A stretch of DNA of 64,000 nt from Paraburkholderia sp. BCC1884 (GCF_900996225.1 NZ_CAAJGL010000156.1:228424-292423); one strand, 5' to 3'; counted from the first letter of the stretch, positions 1 to 8,317 are shown. Translations and numbers: made by a program. Notes: a model not told the origin generated them from the letters alone.

Positions 1-93
1 AGTCTTCGGTAATACATGCTTTTGTCGTGCTCCGCGAGCCGAAGCAAGCCGAGTCGGTTCGTGCCAAACACCATTTGAACGGGACGACTCATC

Positions 94-1554
94 ATGGCTG
101 ATACGAGCTACATGGCACGGAAATCCGTCGCCGATATTGTGGGCAGCGCCGATGCGGAGGGAGGCCACTCATTATCGAAAACGCTTGGCGCCACCAGCAT
201 CACGGCAATGGGCATCGGGGCCATCATCGGCGCAGGCATCTTTGTCCTGACCGGCACGGCCGCAGCGCAATTCGCCGGTCCCAGTATCATTCTGTCCTTC
301 GTGCTCGGCGGGATTGCGTGCGCCTTCGTCGGCCTCTGCTACTCGGAACTGGCGGCCATGCTCCCCGTATGCGGCAGCAGTTACACCTACACGTATGCCA
401 CACTCGGCGAGATCTTCGCGTGGATCATCGGCTGGGACCTGATCCTCGAATACGCGATGGGCGCGGCGACCGTTGCGGTCGGCTGGTCCGGTTATATCGT
501 GAGCCTGCTACGTAACGTAGGAATCGACATCCCGGCCGCCCTGTCCGCCGCGCCCGGCACGGTCATCAAGCTCGCGGACGGTACAACGGCCACCGGCATC
601 GTCAATCTGCCGGCGATACTGATCGTGGCGATCCTCACCATCTTGCTCGTGCTCGGTACGAAAGAATCCGCGCGGCTCAACAACATCATGGTGGCAGTCA
701 AGCTGGTGGTCGTGGTGGCCTTCATCGCGCTCGGCGTGTTTTTCATCAAACCGGCGAACTGGCATCCGTTTATTCCCGCGAATACCGGCGAATTCGGCAA
801 CTTCGGCTGGAGCGGGATTCTGCGTGGTTCGGCTGTCGTGTTCTTCGCGTTCATCGGCTTCGACGCTGTCTCCACCGCCGCGCAGGAAGCGAAAAAACCA
901 CAGCGGGACATGCCGATCGGCATTCTGGGGTCGCTGGTCATCTGCACGGTGCTGTACATCCTGGTTGCAGGCGTCCTTACCGGCCTCGTCCCTTATGCCG
1001 AGTTGAATGTCCCTGATCCGATCGCAAAGGGCGTCGATGCGATCGGACTCAACTGGTTTTCCATCCTGATCAAGATCGGTGCGTTGACAGGACTGACCAC
1101 GGTGATTCTCGTGCTGCTCTACGGGCAGAGCCGCATCTTCTTCACGATGTCGCAAGACGGCCTGCTACCGGGTCTTTTCGCGCGGGTTCATCCGCGTCTG
1201 CAGACACCCCACTTGAGTCAGATGCTGATCGGCACGATCGTGGCAATCGTGGCAGCTCTTACCCCGATCAGCGTACTCGGCGAGATGGTCAGCATCGGCA
1301 CGCTGTTCGCGTTCATCCTCGTGTGCGGCGCCGTGATCTATCTACGGCGTAGCGACTCCGACGCTTCCCGCCCCTTCCGCGTTCCTGGGGTGCCGATCGT
1401 GCCGGTTCTGGGAATCCTGTTTTGCCTGTTGCTGATGGCAGGACTGCCGCTCATCACGTGGGTGCGGCTCGTCGTTTGGCTAGTGATCGGCATGGTCATC
1501 TACCTCTCGTACGGCCGAAACCATTCGAGGCTGCGCCATCCCGAGCGGCATTAA
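94..1554 (+). CDS. APC-superfamily amino acid permease
   Basis: Inner-membrane amino acid transporter of the APC superfamily, closest in feel to the cationic amino acid transporter / YfnA group. The 486-residue protein is the usual length and is almost entirely hydrophobic, consistent with about 12 membrane segments. The first segment carries the family signature GIGAIIGAGIFVLTG (about residues 40-55), whose glycine-rich break binds the substrate backbone in this family. A second conserved stretch, FFAFIGFDAVSTAAQEAKKPQRDMP, lies near residues 250-275. The start at 94 is the first ATG; the Shine-Dalgarno sequence is weak (GGGAC). The gene stands alone. The substrate cannot be fixed from sequence. 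Confidence 0.88.
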   Translation: MADTSYMARKSVADIVGSADAEGGHSLSKTLGATSITAMGIGAIIGAGIFVLTGTAAAQFAGPSIILSFVLGGIACAFVGLCYSELAAMLPVCGSSYTYTYATLGEIFAWIIGWDLILEYAMGAATVAVGWSGYIVSLLRNVGIDIPAALSAAPGTVIKLADGTTATGIVNLPAILIVAILTILLVLGTKESARLNNIMVAVKLVVVVAFIALGVFFIKPANWHPFIPANTGEFGNFGWSGILRGSAVVFFAFIGFDAVSTAAQEAKKPQRDMPIGILGSLVICTVLYILVAGVLTGLVPYAELNVPDPIAKGVDAIGLNWFSILIKIGALTGLTTVILVLLYGQSRIFFTMSQDGLLPGLFARVHPRLQTPHLSQMLIGTIVAIVAALTPISVLGEMVSIGTLFAFILVCGAVIYLRRSDSDASRPFRVPGVPIVPVLGILFCLLLMAGLPLITWVRLVVWLVIGMVIYLSYGRNHSRLRHPERH

Positions 1555-1635
1555 CACGCGCTCGGCCCCGGATTGCCGTTATTGCAATATTTCTCACATA
1601 CTGTCGAAAAATGCTCGTTTGTCGCGTCAGGTCCG

Positions 1636-1660
1636 ACTCTCTATCCTGAGGATAGGGAGT
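1636..1660. terminator. Stem-loop between permease and small gene
   Basis: ACTCTCTATCC (1636-1646) pairs with GGATAGGGAGT (1650-1660) around a TGA loop: 11 pairs with one G-U. No T-run follows on either strand, so it may be a transcript-end hairpin rather than a classical intrinsic terminator. Confidence 0.4.
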
Positions 1661-1718
1661 GGAGCCATGGCGCGGCATTGTTTCGCCGTGGCGACACTCG
1701 CACTATGAGGAGTGGCTC

Positions 1719-1868
1719 GTGAATATGACCTTGTTTGAGATTCCTGCGGTGGTGGTTGTTTTGAGTGTCATTGCTGTGGTGGTGATGCGGGCGTTTGCCT
1801 CATCGCGCACGGATGGCATTGATGCATTCATGAGACGCGGTATCGCGGACGAACGCGAGAGGAATTAG
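1719..1868 (+). CDS. Small single-pass membrane protein (49 aa), unknown
   Basis: A 49-residue protein with one hydrophobic helix (about residues 5-25, rich in Val and Ile) followed by a short charged cytoplasmic tail. The start is GTG 1719, placed by AGGAG at 1708-1712 six bases upstream; ATG 1725 is the alternative. No family is recognised. It sits between the permease and an oppositely oriented small gene. Confidence 0.5.
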   Translation: MNMTLFEIPAVVVVLSVIAVVVMRAFASSRTDGIDAFMRRGIADERERN

Positions 1869-1953
1869 CGGTGTCTGGATTCGCTCACCCGGTCGTGCGT
1901 GGAAAAGGATCTGCCGCGGGCGCTGCGATTCGCGTACCTCGGGCGCATTTCGA

Positions 1954-2250
1954 TCATCCCGCCGCGTCCGGCGGCGCATCATTCAGCCAGTCCTGCACTT
2001 CGGGCCTCATGCTGAATTTGGGCGCCTCGATCCACTGCGTCAGGTACTCGCGCCATTCGTCCCAGGAACGACCGCCGAGATCGAACTCTTCGTCAATCAG
2101 ACCGCTATCGTCATCCAGATAGCAGTAAACGACCCGGCGCCCATCCCAGTACGCTATCGCGGTATCGGTCAAATCCGCTGTGGTGCAGGGCATAAGGTCT
2201 CGAAGCAACGTTGATAACTTCGTATTGAACTGGTCAAAAGTCAATTTCAT
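1954..2250 (-). CDS. Hypothetical acidic protein (98 aa)
   Basis: A small soluble protein rich in Asp, Glu and Trp, with no signal peptide or membrane segment. It begins MKLTFDQFNTKLS and has a central YWDGRRVVYCYLDDDSG segment. The start is ATG 2250, preceded by GGAG on the minus strand. I do not recognise the family. It lies next to the broken acetyltransferase gene, with about 210 bp between them. Confidence 0.6.
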   Translation of the reverse strand: MKLTFDQFNTKLSTLLRDLMPCTTADLTDTAIAYWDGRRVVYCYLDDDSGLIDEEFDLGGRSWDEWREYLTQWIEAPKFSMRPEVQDWLNDAPPDAAG

Positions 2251-2461
2251 GCTCACGTCTCCGGTATCTGGAAACGACGACGCAAGCATCGGACCCGACG
2301 CGCGGCGGCGCGTGCGTCGGTTTTGCGCCTGTTCCCGTGGCTCATTCTTTCGCCACACTGACAACCGGACGTTCGCTCTGGACGCGCACATTAACGAAAC
2401 GCTCCAATTGGATCAGCGCGCTTGCTTGCTGCGACTATTTGTCGGTAGACGTTGTCGAATA

Positions 2462-2914
2462 TCAGGTCAAGTGTTTAACCATGAATACCCGCTTCAGGCC
2501 GTTTTCCTCGGCGCGGTGCGTCTCGGTGTAGCCGATGCGAGAATAGAGCGCGATATTTTCCGTCATGGTCTCGTGTGTGTAGAGCCTGAGGACGCCATAG
2601 CCTGCCGCACTGGCTGCGCGCTCAGCGTATTCGAGCAGGCTGCGGCCCATCCCTGTTCCCCTGGCCGCAGGTGCTACGGCCACGTTAGCCAATAACATCG
2701 CATCCTGTTCTGGGATGAGCACGAGAAGTCCGTGTATGACGCTTCCCAACTCGACAACCTATACCCGGCCCTCCGCAATCAAAGCTTCATAGTCATCCGA
2801 CATCGGCCCTGGTTGCCGTCCGATACGTTGAATGTAAGGCGAGTAGGCATCCCGGACGATCTGTTCGATCGCGTGACGGTCGGCAAGCGTGGCACGCCGG
2901 GGATCGCGATGCAT
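2462..2914 (-). pseudogene. GNAT acetyltransferase interrupted by in-frame TAG
   Basis: Reading the minus strand from ATG 2914 (GGAG eight bases upstream) gives one continuous GNAT N-acetyltransferase of about 150 residues. The only break is a TAG at 2759-2761, 51 codons in, between EALIAEGRV and VVELGSVIHG. The downstream half keeps the acetyl-CoA pyrophosphate-binding loop APAARGTGMGRSLL and the C-terminal LYSRIGYTE motif. The single stop, with the frame intact on both sides, suggests a recent point mutation or a sequencing error. Internal restart at 2749 would remove the first strands of the fold. The substrate is unknown. Confidence 0.75.
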
Positions 2915-3045
2915 TGTGCGTTTCTCCAATTCTCGATTGAAGGCCGGTTGTGAAGGGTGACTTTTGTGCGAGGCCAGGTACTGGATGCGCTCTTTGTTTG
3001 CGGAATAGAAATCGTGACGACCTTAATCGCCAATTTCCAGCAAAA

Positions 3046-3116
3046 CTTATGGCGGAAGGCAGCCGGAGTCGAACCGACCTGAGAACGACTGACGTCCTCA
3101 ACTGGGTTTGAAGCCC
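3046..3116 (-). repeat. attL: 71-bp copy of the tRNA-Sec 3' half
   Basis: Identical over 71 bp to 48109-48179. It contains the tRNA-Sec sequence from the 5' strand of the anticodon stem through the CCA end, but lacks the 5' third of the tRNA, so it is not a functional tRNA. Flanks diverge immediately: 3117 onward is phage DNA and 3045 downward is chromosome. Confidence 0.95.
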
Positions 3117-3190
3117 TTAGGTACTGTTCGTAAACACAGGCTTTGGGTATGAAGCCTACAGTAGCATAAGGGTTTGAGGCCGGTCGTATA

Positions 3191-3206
3191 CTGTATATAC
3201 GAACAG
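3191..3206. promoter_or_regulatory. LexA-box-like site in left phage arm
   Basis: CTGTATATACGAACAG, preceded by TA and followed by TG, fits the CTG-N10-CAG SOS-box layout. No gene start lies close downstream on either strand, so its target is unclear. It could equally be part of an Int/Xis-binding arm. Confidence 0.4.
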
Positions 3207-3216
3207 TGGTTTGCGA

Positions 3217-3241
3217 GTTTACGGCAGAAAAACCCACACCC
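3217..3241 (+). repeat. Phage end repeat, left copy (possible Int arm site)
   Basis: A 25-bp element, GTTTA then one variable base then GGCAGAAAAACCCACACCC, matches 48036-48060 with one mismatch and in the same orientation. It lies about 100 bp inside attL, while the right copy lies about 50 bp inside attR, the position expected for arm-type integrase sites of a tyrosine recombinase. Confidence 0.6.
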
Positions 3242-3525
3242 TATTCCGTCGAGCATGACTTACTGAAATGCTGGCAATCACCCGCGCGGCGTCAACAGAT
3301 AAATGGCCGTCATGTGAAGGCGACCGTCGTCTCACGACCCTGAACTGCCCTTCGAACCAAAACCATCTCAACGACCGCTTTCAAACTCGAACAGCCACAG
3401 GAAAATCCGCGGCGAACGGCAGAGGATCGGCCAAACCGGTCCGCAAGAACTTGGGCAACAAAGGCCGCTTTGAACAGTCTTCCGAACAGACTCAGCTTCG
3501 TTCCCGGCCTCGGCCAATGCTGACG

Positions 3526-5622
3526 CTAAGAAGGCTGACCGGCGCTGCGCATCTTCTGCTGATGAAAGTGTTCAAGGAGTACATTTAAGGTCGAGTACGT
3601 CATGGGGATGGATAGCGTCTTCCTCACTTCGGTCAGCGATTGCACGCTCTCCAATAGAATGTCGAGTTGGGCCACGCTCGCGGAGCCGGCATTGAGCGGA
3701 TGGGCGTTGATGTGTTGGCCTGCCGCCTCAAGCAGGCGTGTCTCTTTCTGAAACAAGCGTAGATGCGTGTTGAATTCCTGCACTTGCTTTTTTTTCGTAT
3801 ACCCAGGATCGCAGGTGAATTGGGCCGACAACAAAGCGTTATAGACGTTCCTAAGCATCCACCGATCCTGGAGCGCGCCGTGGTCCAACAGGGTCACGGT
3901 GAGGCGCGTGATGTGCCGGTCTCGAAACTCGAGACTCGTCCCGTCGCGGAAATGTATCGCGCCCACACTCCGCAAAATACGCTCATGCCTGAGAGCCTGA
4001 GCTTGAGAAGCAAACAAGCCACCCGCAAAATCAAGTAGCGCATCGCCCTGCATGCCAGTCATGGCGCCCCGCGTTAGCGCCTTCGCTTTGCACTCGACAA
4101 GGATGATATTTTCCTCATCCTCGAAAACGAGATCGCACTCGCCGGCACCTTGTTCACCCAGATCATAGATCGCGCTCTCGAAGCTCGGTTGAAAGTCGTG
4201 CTTGGCGAATATGTATTTCGTTAGCCTCTCTGCCGCATCGCCTCTCAGACGCGCGATTTCCTGATCGGTCTTGTTGGTTCTCCAGGCCGCGAATGTGGCT
4301 TCGAACAGGGCCGGCCCCAGTACCGAGGCCGCCGGCAAAACGACGCTGTTTCCCTTGAGCAGAATGAGCGGCTTGAAAATTACGTCAGGACCCGCGGCCC
4401 CGAAGGGGGAGCGATAGTGCTTGTTGGCCTCTCCCTCTTTATGCGCAAAGAACGGCAACATGGATTTAAGGATCCCCGGGTCGAAGCCGCTTTCAACCAA
4501 CTTGGAGATCGGTACGACCTGAGTGCCAGGTGCGGCATGCGCTTTAAGAACCTGGGCCAGCTGTATCGCATTCGCAACGTTCCAGCCGAGCCGCTGCTTC
4601 ATATCGGCATCGAAGCTTTCACCGAAAAAAATGGTGAGAAACTGAGGCGTGAAACTGAGGTGCCACTGACGAAGAGAGAAGCAGTGGTCGTAGTGAGCGA
4701 CCTCTCGCAGTCCATCCTCCAAGGATTCGGCATTCAATCCTAAAAAAGCAAAATGTGAGTAGGGTTCGAGATCGAGCATCGCCACGAGATCGCGCGCTAG
4801 GCAGACGGCCTTGTCCCAGAACGACCTGGCATTGCGTTCGTTGGATCCCAGGGCCGGCAGCTTGACGGCAATGTTATAGAGCAGACCGATTGGCAATCCC
4901 GGGGAGCGATAGCCAAGGCCGCCGGCATATTTCCTGCCGAATAGAATTTGCTCGTAGGCGTAGTCTTGGGTCTCCAGGGCCACCCGCATGATATTCGAGA
5001 GCGCGTTGAAAGAGCCTACGCGCTGGAGGCATTTCCAAATTTGGCCGACGATATTTTCGATACCCTCAGGGCTGATCTGGTATCGGCCTGAGCGGATTGA
5101 AAAGGCGTAGCCGAACCGTTTGATCCGAGTCGCTGCGCCCGCAACCGCGTTCGTGCGAGCGTTCGAAAAAGGAAATCGCTTGAGGACCGTGAAGGCGCGG
5201 CCTATGAGCATGGCTTCGAGCCAAGCCGACTCATGGTCGAGTGCTTTCACGAAGGCAGTGACTTGCGGGGAAGGAGATGCGCCTGGTTGAACGGGCCCAA
5301 ATGGAATCCTCGTTCCGTCGGGCTTAGCAATTCCGGGCACGCAAGCCGCAATGTTGTTGAGCGCCTCGGCGATCGGTTCGCTCACGTTATCTAGCACATT
5401 GGCCAAAAAGAAATGATTGGCTAGAGAGCGCACGGTGCCAACCGTTTGGCCAGTATTCTCCAAGACGATCAATAAATCGAAGAGTCGGTCCGTTGCGTGT
5501 TGTAGGCTCTGGTAGGCTTCCAAAGCCTTATTCGCAGCAGCTTCATCTTTCATCGGCACAGCTGTGGCGGAATCCAGATAAATCGCTCTTAGCTTTTGCA
5601 CCTGATCGTCCAGGTCCTGCAT
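3526..5622 (-). CDS. Stand-alone PD-(D/E)XK nuclease-like protein (698 aa)
   Basis: A large soluble protein of unknown family. At about residues 493-511 it contains GAGECDLVFEDEENIILVECKAKA, the D...(E)xK arrangement of PD-(D/E)XK (restriction-endonuclease-like/NERD) nucleases. The approximately 490 residues before it are helical and have no motif I recognise; about 185 residues follow. The start ATG 5622 is fixed by AAGGAG seven bases upstream; longer frames add residues without support. It is monocistronic, just inside attL and away from phage operons, the usual place for a lysogenic-conversion cargo gene. A role in defence against other phages is an inference from location and fold only. 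Confidence 0.7.
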   Translation of the reverse strand: MQDLDDQVQKLRAIYLDSATAVPMKDEAAANKALEAYQSLQHATDRLFDLLIVLENTGQTVGTVRSLANHFFLANVLDNVSEPIAEALNNIAACVPGIAKPDGTRIPFGPVQPGASPSPQVTAFVKALDHESAWLEAMLIGRAFTVLKRFPFSNARTNAVAGAATRIKRFGYAFSIRSGRYQISPEGIENIVGQIWKCLQRVGSFNALSNIMRVALETQDYAYEQILFGRKYAGGLGYRSPGLPIGLLYNIAVKLPALGSNERNARSFWDKAVCLARDLVAMLDLEPYSHFAFLGLNAESLEDGLREVAHYDHCFSLRQWHLSFTPQFLTIFFGESFDADMKQRLGWNVANAIQLAQVLKAHAAPGTQVVPISKLVESGFDPGILKSMLPFFAHKEGEANKHYRSPFGAAGPDVIFKPLILLKGNSVVLPAASVLGPALFEATFAAWRTNKTDQEIARLRGDAAERLTKYIFAKHDFQPSFESAIYDLGEQGAGECDLVFEDEENIILVECKAKALTRGAMTGMQGDALLDFAGGLFASQAQALRHERILRSVGAIHFRDGTSLEFRDRHITRLTVTLLDHGALQDRWMLRNVYNALLSAQFTCDPGYTKKKQVQEFNTHLRLFQKETRLLEAAGQHINAHPLNAGSASVAQLDILLESVQSLTEVRKTLSIPMTYSTLNVLLEHFHQQKMRSAGQPS

Positions 5623-5935
5623 CCGGGTCTCCTTAAGGCGAAATGTTTGATGAAGAGCAATGCCGTGAATTAAAACGCGCATCGCACACTGGCTATAGCA
5701 GGGCATATTCAACCAGCTACTCAACCAATTGGCTCTCCAGCGGCGTAATATATAGCAGTCATCCTGTCACGATCAGAAAATTTGATTGATTCGGCCGAAG
5801 AGGTGAGCTGTGCACTCACTCTGGGATGACCGCTATTTGAGGGGAACGGTCGTCCGAACGTCTACAGCGAGCTTTCGCATAATGACCGTAGATGGCCGCA
5901 CGCAGCCCTCTCGAGCTAGCACAACATGCAAACCC
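5623..5935. other. Intergenic region, no gene seen
   Basis: About 310 bp between the 5936 gene and the divergent-looking left cargo gene. It must hold the promoter of the nuclease-like gene on the minus strand, but no clear -35/-10 pair stands out. No ORF or RNA gene is recognised. Confidence 0.5.
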
Positions 5936-6178
5936 TCACTGCAATTTCTTCGCGAGCTGCCCGCGTAGAGTATGTGCTATTTTTTCCAGCACGTCGGGCA
6001 GAAGCATTTGCGACTCTAACGATCCGGTCACTGAATAGCCTGAGCCTGCGACCCCGCCAATCACAATCACAACCGCGCATTGTGCCTCCGTCATAAGACG
6101 GACCTGCTGGCATGCCGCATCGAACTGGCCTGCCGATTCGCCGCCAGGAATCACACTCGTCGAAGCGCTCTCATCCAT
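5936..6178 (-). CDS. Hypothetical protein (80 aa), third gene of SOS-type operon
   Basis: A small protein with a hydrophobic, glycine-rich centre (AVVIVIGGVAGSGYS) and a charged C-terminal helix. The start ATG 6178 has AAGGAGG five bases upstream; the GTG at 6181 is too close to that site. It overlaps the stop of the preceding gene (6171-6173), so it is translationally coupled as the last gene of the SRAP operon. No family is recognised. Confidence 0.6.
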   Translation of the reverse strand: MDESASTSVIPGGESAGQFDAACQQVRLMTEAQCAVVIVIGGVAGSGYSVTGSLESQMLLPDVLEKIAHTLRGQLAKKLQ

Positions 6179-6569
6179 CACCGCCTCCTTCTATGTTCGG
6201 ATTAAATGGCCTATCAACAGCTTCGCCTTGCAGATGCGCATCGCAGACATCATGCAGCCATCGGACAAGTGCAGAACGGTAGTCGAGACGCCACCCGTCG
6301 GTGAACAGCTTGGCGAGGGAATCGCAGTCACAGAGCGCCGAGACGTTCTGAAACGTCGGCGCGATCGACGCCGAAATCTGACCCAGTTCCGCGCGTGCCG
6401 CCCACGCGCCATCGGCACCGTTGGCGCCGGTCCAAATTCGAGCCGATTCGACTAAATGGTCCGTACGCAGCCACTCGCCCGTGCGAGCATGCGCAACGAG
6501 CTGAGCGACGACGAGATAGCACAGAAGCTCGGCGCGCGCGTCGCTATCAAGGGCCACTGAATCAAGCAT
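6171..6569 (-). CDS. Hypothetical protein (132 aa), second gene of SOS-type operon
   Basis: A soluble, mainly helical protein of unknown family with conserved-looking Trp and Cys residues (ALCDCDSLAKLF; WLHDVCDAHL). Start ATG 6569 follows the SRAP stop codon by one base (TGA-G-ATG) and has GGAG upstream; an in-frame TTG at 6584 is an alternative that would overlap the SRAP gene. The tight packing suggests one mRNA from the SOS box at 7306-7325. Confidence 0.65.
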   Translation of the reverse strand: MLDSVALDSDARAELLCYLVVAQLVAHARTGEWLRTDHLVESARIWTGANGADGAWAARAELGQISASIAPTFQNVSALCDCDSLAKLFTDGWRLDYRSALVRWLHDVCDAHLQGEAVDRPFNPNIEGGGDG

Positions 6570-6570
6570 C

Positions 6571-7248
6571 TCACGCTCCGGCAAACAGATCCGCTCCGCC
6601 GTCGTTCTGCGGCGCGCGGGGCGGCTTTGGCGCCGCGACGGCGACCATCTCGTCCGCCGGGTACAGGTTTAGGAAGGAGCGGGCTTCGTCGGTGCTTCGC
6701 GCGCCGAGCCAGTCGCCATACTCCTCCGGTCGCAGGATCACCACGGACCGTTTTTCATCACCGGGCCGGTGGAATCGCTTCATCAGCGGATGTTCATTAG
6801 CATTGACCGTCAGCATGGTGAACGACAGCAAGACGCCCTCGGCATCCTCCCAAGCGCGCCAGAGACCAGCGATCGCGAACGGCCGGCCGCCATCCACCCC
6901 GATCCGCCAGCGAACCGGCTTGCCGGTTTCGTAGTTCGGCTCGTAGAAGGACGCGCACGGAATCAGGCAGAGCTGGAGCTTCTTCCATGCGCCACTGTAG
7001 CTGCGCTTCTCGCCCACCGACTCGGCGCGCGCATTCATTGTGTCGAACACTTTGACGCCGGGCGGGATCCGCTTGCGCGGCACCATTGCGAACGTCGCCG
7101 GATCGGTACTGCGCTCGCCGTCGGTCAACCGCAGGATCGGCGCCACATAGTCCTTGTACGTCTCGCCGCGATATTCGAAATTCGGTCGCGGGAAATCGGT
7201 GAACGCCTCGAACAGATCCGTCTCGGGCGGCCGGTAGTTTGTGCACAT
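6571..7248 (-). CDS. SRAP (HMCES/YedK-type) DNA-protein crosslink protein
   Basis: SOS-response-associated peptidase domain protein of 225 residues. SRAP proteins trap abasic sites in single-stranded DNA as a thiazolidine crosslink through Cys2. Here the mature N-terminus begins M-C-T-N-Y, so the catalytic Cys2 is present, as are the NARAES motif (Asn of the active site), FYEP (Glu) and the downstream His region (KRFHRP). The start ATG 7248 has GGAG five bases upstream. It heads a three-gene leftward operon and is preceded by an excellent LexA box, matching the family's known SOS link. Prophage carriage suggests repair or protection of phage DNA during induction (inference). Confidence 0.9.
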   Translation of the reverse strand: MCTNYRPPETDLFEAFTDFPRPNFEYRGETYKDYVAPILRLTDGERSTDPATFAMVPRKRIPPGVKVFDTMNARAESVGEKRSYSGAWKKLQLCLIPCASFYEPNYETGKPVRWRIGVDGGRPFAIAGLWRAWEDAEGVLLSFTMLTVNANEHPLMKRFHRPGDEKRSVVILRPEEYGDWLGARSTDEARSFLNLYPADEMVAVAAPKPPRAPQNDGGADLFAGA

Positions 7249-7305
7249 GGCGTCTCCAGTGTGGGAGCAGCCATGATAGCGCCAAGCTGCGGCCCGTCTT
7301 GGCTA

Positions 7306-7325
7306 TACTGTACATCCATACAGTA
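7306..7325. promoter_or_regulatory. LexA (SOS) box between divergent genes
   Basis: TACTGTACATCCATACAGTA is a near-perfect SOS box (CTG-N10-CAG with TA and TA flanks). It lies 57 bp upstream of the SRAP start (7248, leftward) and 13 bp upstream of the GTG at 7339 (rightward), so it can repress both transcripts. Confidence 0.85.
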
Positions 7326-7338
7326 TTCGGAGCATGCG

Positions 7339-7731
7339 GTGACACTTCCGCCTTTCCCCCCTCCGACACTCGCCGAACTACGCGAGTGGTATCGACTGCA
7401 CAAGGAAAATGAAGTTGTCTGGCGGTTGATCCTTGAGGTTCAGCACGGCCGGGAGACGCTCGCCTGCCTAAACAAAATGCTTGAGCAAACGGCACGCGCC
7501 GCGCGACGCGCAGAGTTCGGGCGACTGACCGGGGAAGACGCGCCATTGCGCAAAGCTTGCGCGCTTGCAGCCGCGGAAATGTTCCGCATCGGACCAATCG
7601 GAGGAAAAGGTGTTGTCGGGCGCGCCGCGGCACCGCTAACAGGAGGTGCGGAAGGATTTGACTATGATCCCGACGATCCGGCCGATCGCGCGGCCTTCCG
7701 AGTCGCTCGAGCGCACCAGAAACGCCGCTAG
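7339..7731 (+). CDS. Hypothetical protein (130 aa), divergent from SRAP operon
   Basis: A soluble, Arg- and Ala-rich helical protein with a proline-rich N-terminus. GTG 7339 is chosen because CGGAG lies six bases upstream; the ATG at 7334 runs straight into a stop. It shares the SOS box at 7306-7325 with the SRAP operon, so it is probably DNA-damage induced. No family is recognised and it has no membrane segment or signal peptide. Confidence 0.6.
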   Translation: MTLPPFPPPTLAELREWYRLHKENEVVWRLILEVQHGRETLACLNKMLEQTARAARRAEFGRLTGEDAPLRKACALAAAEMFRIGPIGGKGVVGRAAAPLTGGAEGFDYDPDDPADRAAFRVARAHQKRR

Positions 7732-7771
7732 CAATCGATGGCCGAGATGTAAAAACCTCGGCCGGTCGGAG

Positions 7772-8317
7772 TTATGCGAAGCGACGAGCCTTCATAACCG
7801 CAATAACCTGATCCGCAGTCATTTTTCCCATATGTATACCTGGTCGCATCGGAAGAAAGACTTCCAGCATGCGCTTATAACCTTGGACTGATTCGCTGTG
7901 AGAGTTGAGCTCCCGACCTCCGAAGTGCTGAAATCGTCGTAGGTCCTTGATCATGAACACCGCGACCGAGTAATGGTCTTCATTGTTGGCGTCGAACCCT
8001 GCGAATTCGATAGTGTCGCCGAACACACCGCCCTCGGTGATCACACGCTGCTTTTCGTCTTCGCCCAATTGTTTGAACGCAGACTCGAGAAAGCTCCACA
8101 TGTCCAATATGTCGACTACTTCTTTGACCACGGCCGGGTTTTCATGTGGCAGGTTTATGTCGTTCAAAAAATTATAATTCCACTCGAATGCCCACAATTG
8201 ATCACTATTTAGCGCAGACCTCACAAAATCGTGGTCGATCTCGCCCTCAATGCCGAGCTTCTCGTAGACGTCGCACAACATCATCAAAATCATTTTCTCG
8301 GCCGGAGACACTTTCAT
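7772..8317 (-). CDS. YfbU family protein (181 aa)
   Basis: Resembles E. coli YfbU: an N-terminal MKVSPAEKMILMMLCDVY helix, a middle region with FAGFDANNEDHYSVAVFMIKD, and a C-terminal SVQGYKRMLEVFLPMRPG stretch that mirrors the conserved YQRML segment of the family. Start ATG 8317 has GAGG seven bases upstream. It lies between the lysis cassette and the SOS-type genes, with its own orientation matching the late genes, so it could be expressed by read-through. The biochemical role of the family is unknown to me. Confidence 0.75.
   Translation of the reverse strand: MKVSPAEKMILMMLCDVYEKLGIEGEIDHDFVRSALNSDQLWAFEWNYNFLNDINLPHENPAVVKEVVDILDMWSFLESAFKQLGEDEKQRVITEGGVFGDTIEFAGFDANNEDHYSVAVFMIKDLRRFQHFGGRELNSHSESVQGYKRMLEVFLPMRPGIHMGKMTADQVIAVMKARRFA

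Larger units (their letters stand above)
3117..3525. other. Left phage arm without a convincing gene
   Basis: About 400 bp between attL and the first gene. It contains two CTG-N10-CAG elements (3124-3139 and 3191-3206), a 9-bp inverted repeat CTGTTCGTA / TACGAACAG (3124-3132, 3198-3206), and one copy of a 25-bp repeat also found beside attR. A 106-codon rightward frame at 3268-3588 has no recognisable family and overlaps the end of the next gene, so it is not called. The content looks like an integrase/excisionase binding arm. Confidence 0.6.

Noticed and set aside
2759..2761. TAG in the GNAT gene as recoded amino acid
   Set aside because: The nearby Sec machinery reads TGA only, and no pyrrolysine genes are seen.
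3046..3116. Second tRNA-Sec gene at attL
   Set aside because: Only the 3' part is present; the 5' acceptor strand and D-arm are missing.
3268..3588. 106-codon rightward ORF in the left arm
   Set aside because: No family, odd composition, overlaps the end of the nuclease-like gene and the arm elements.
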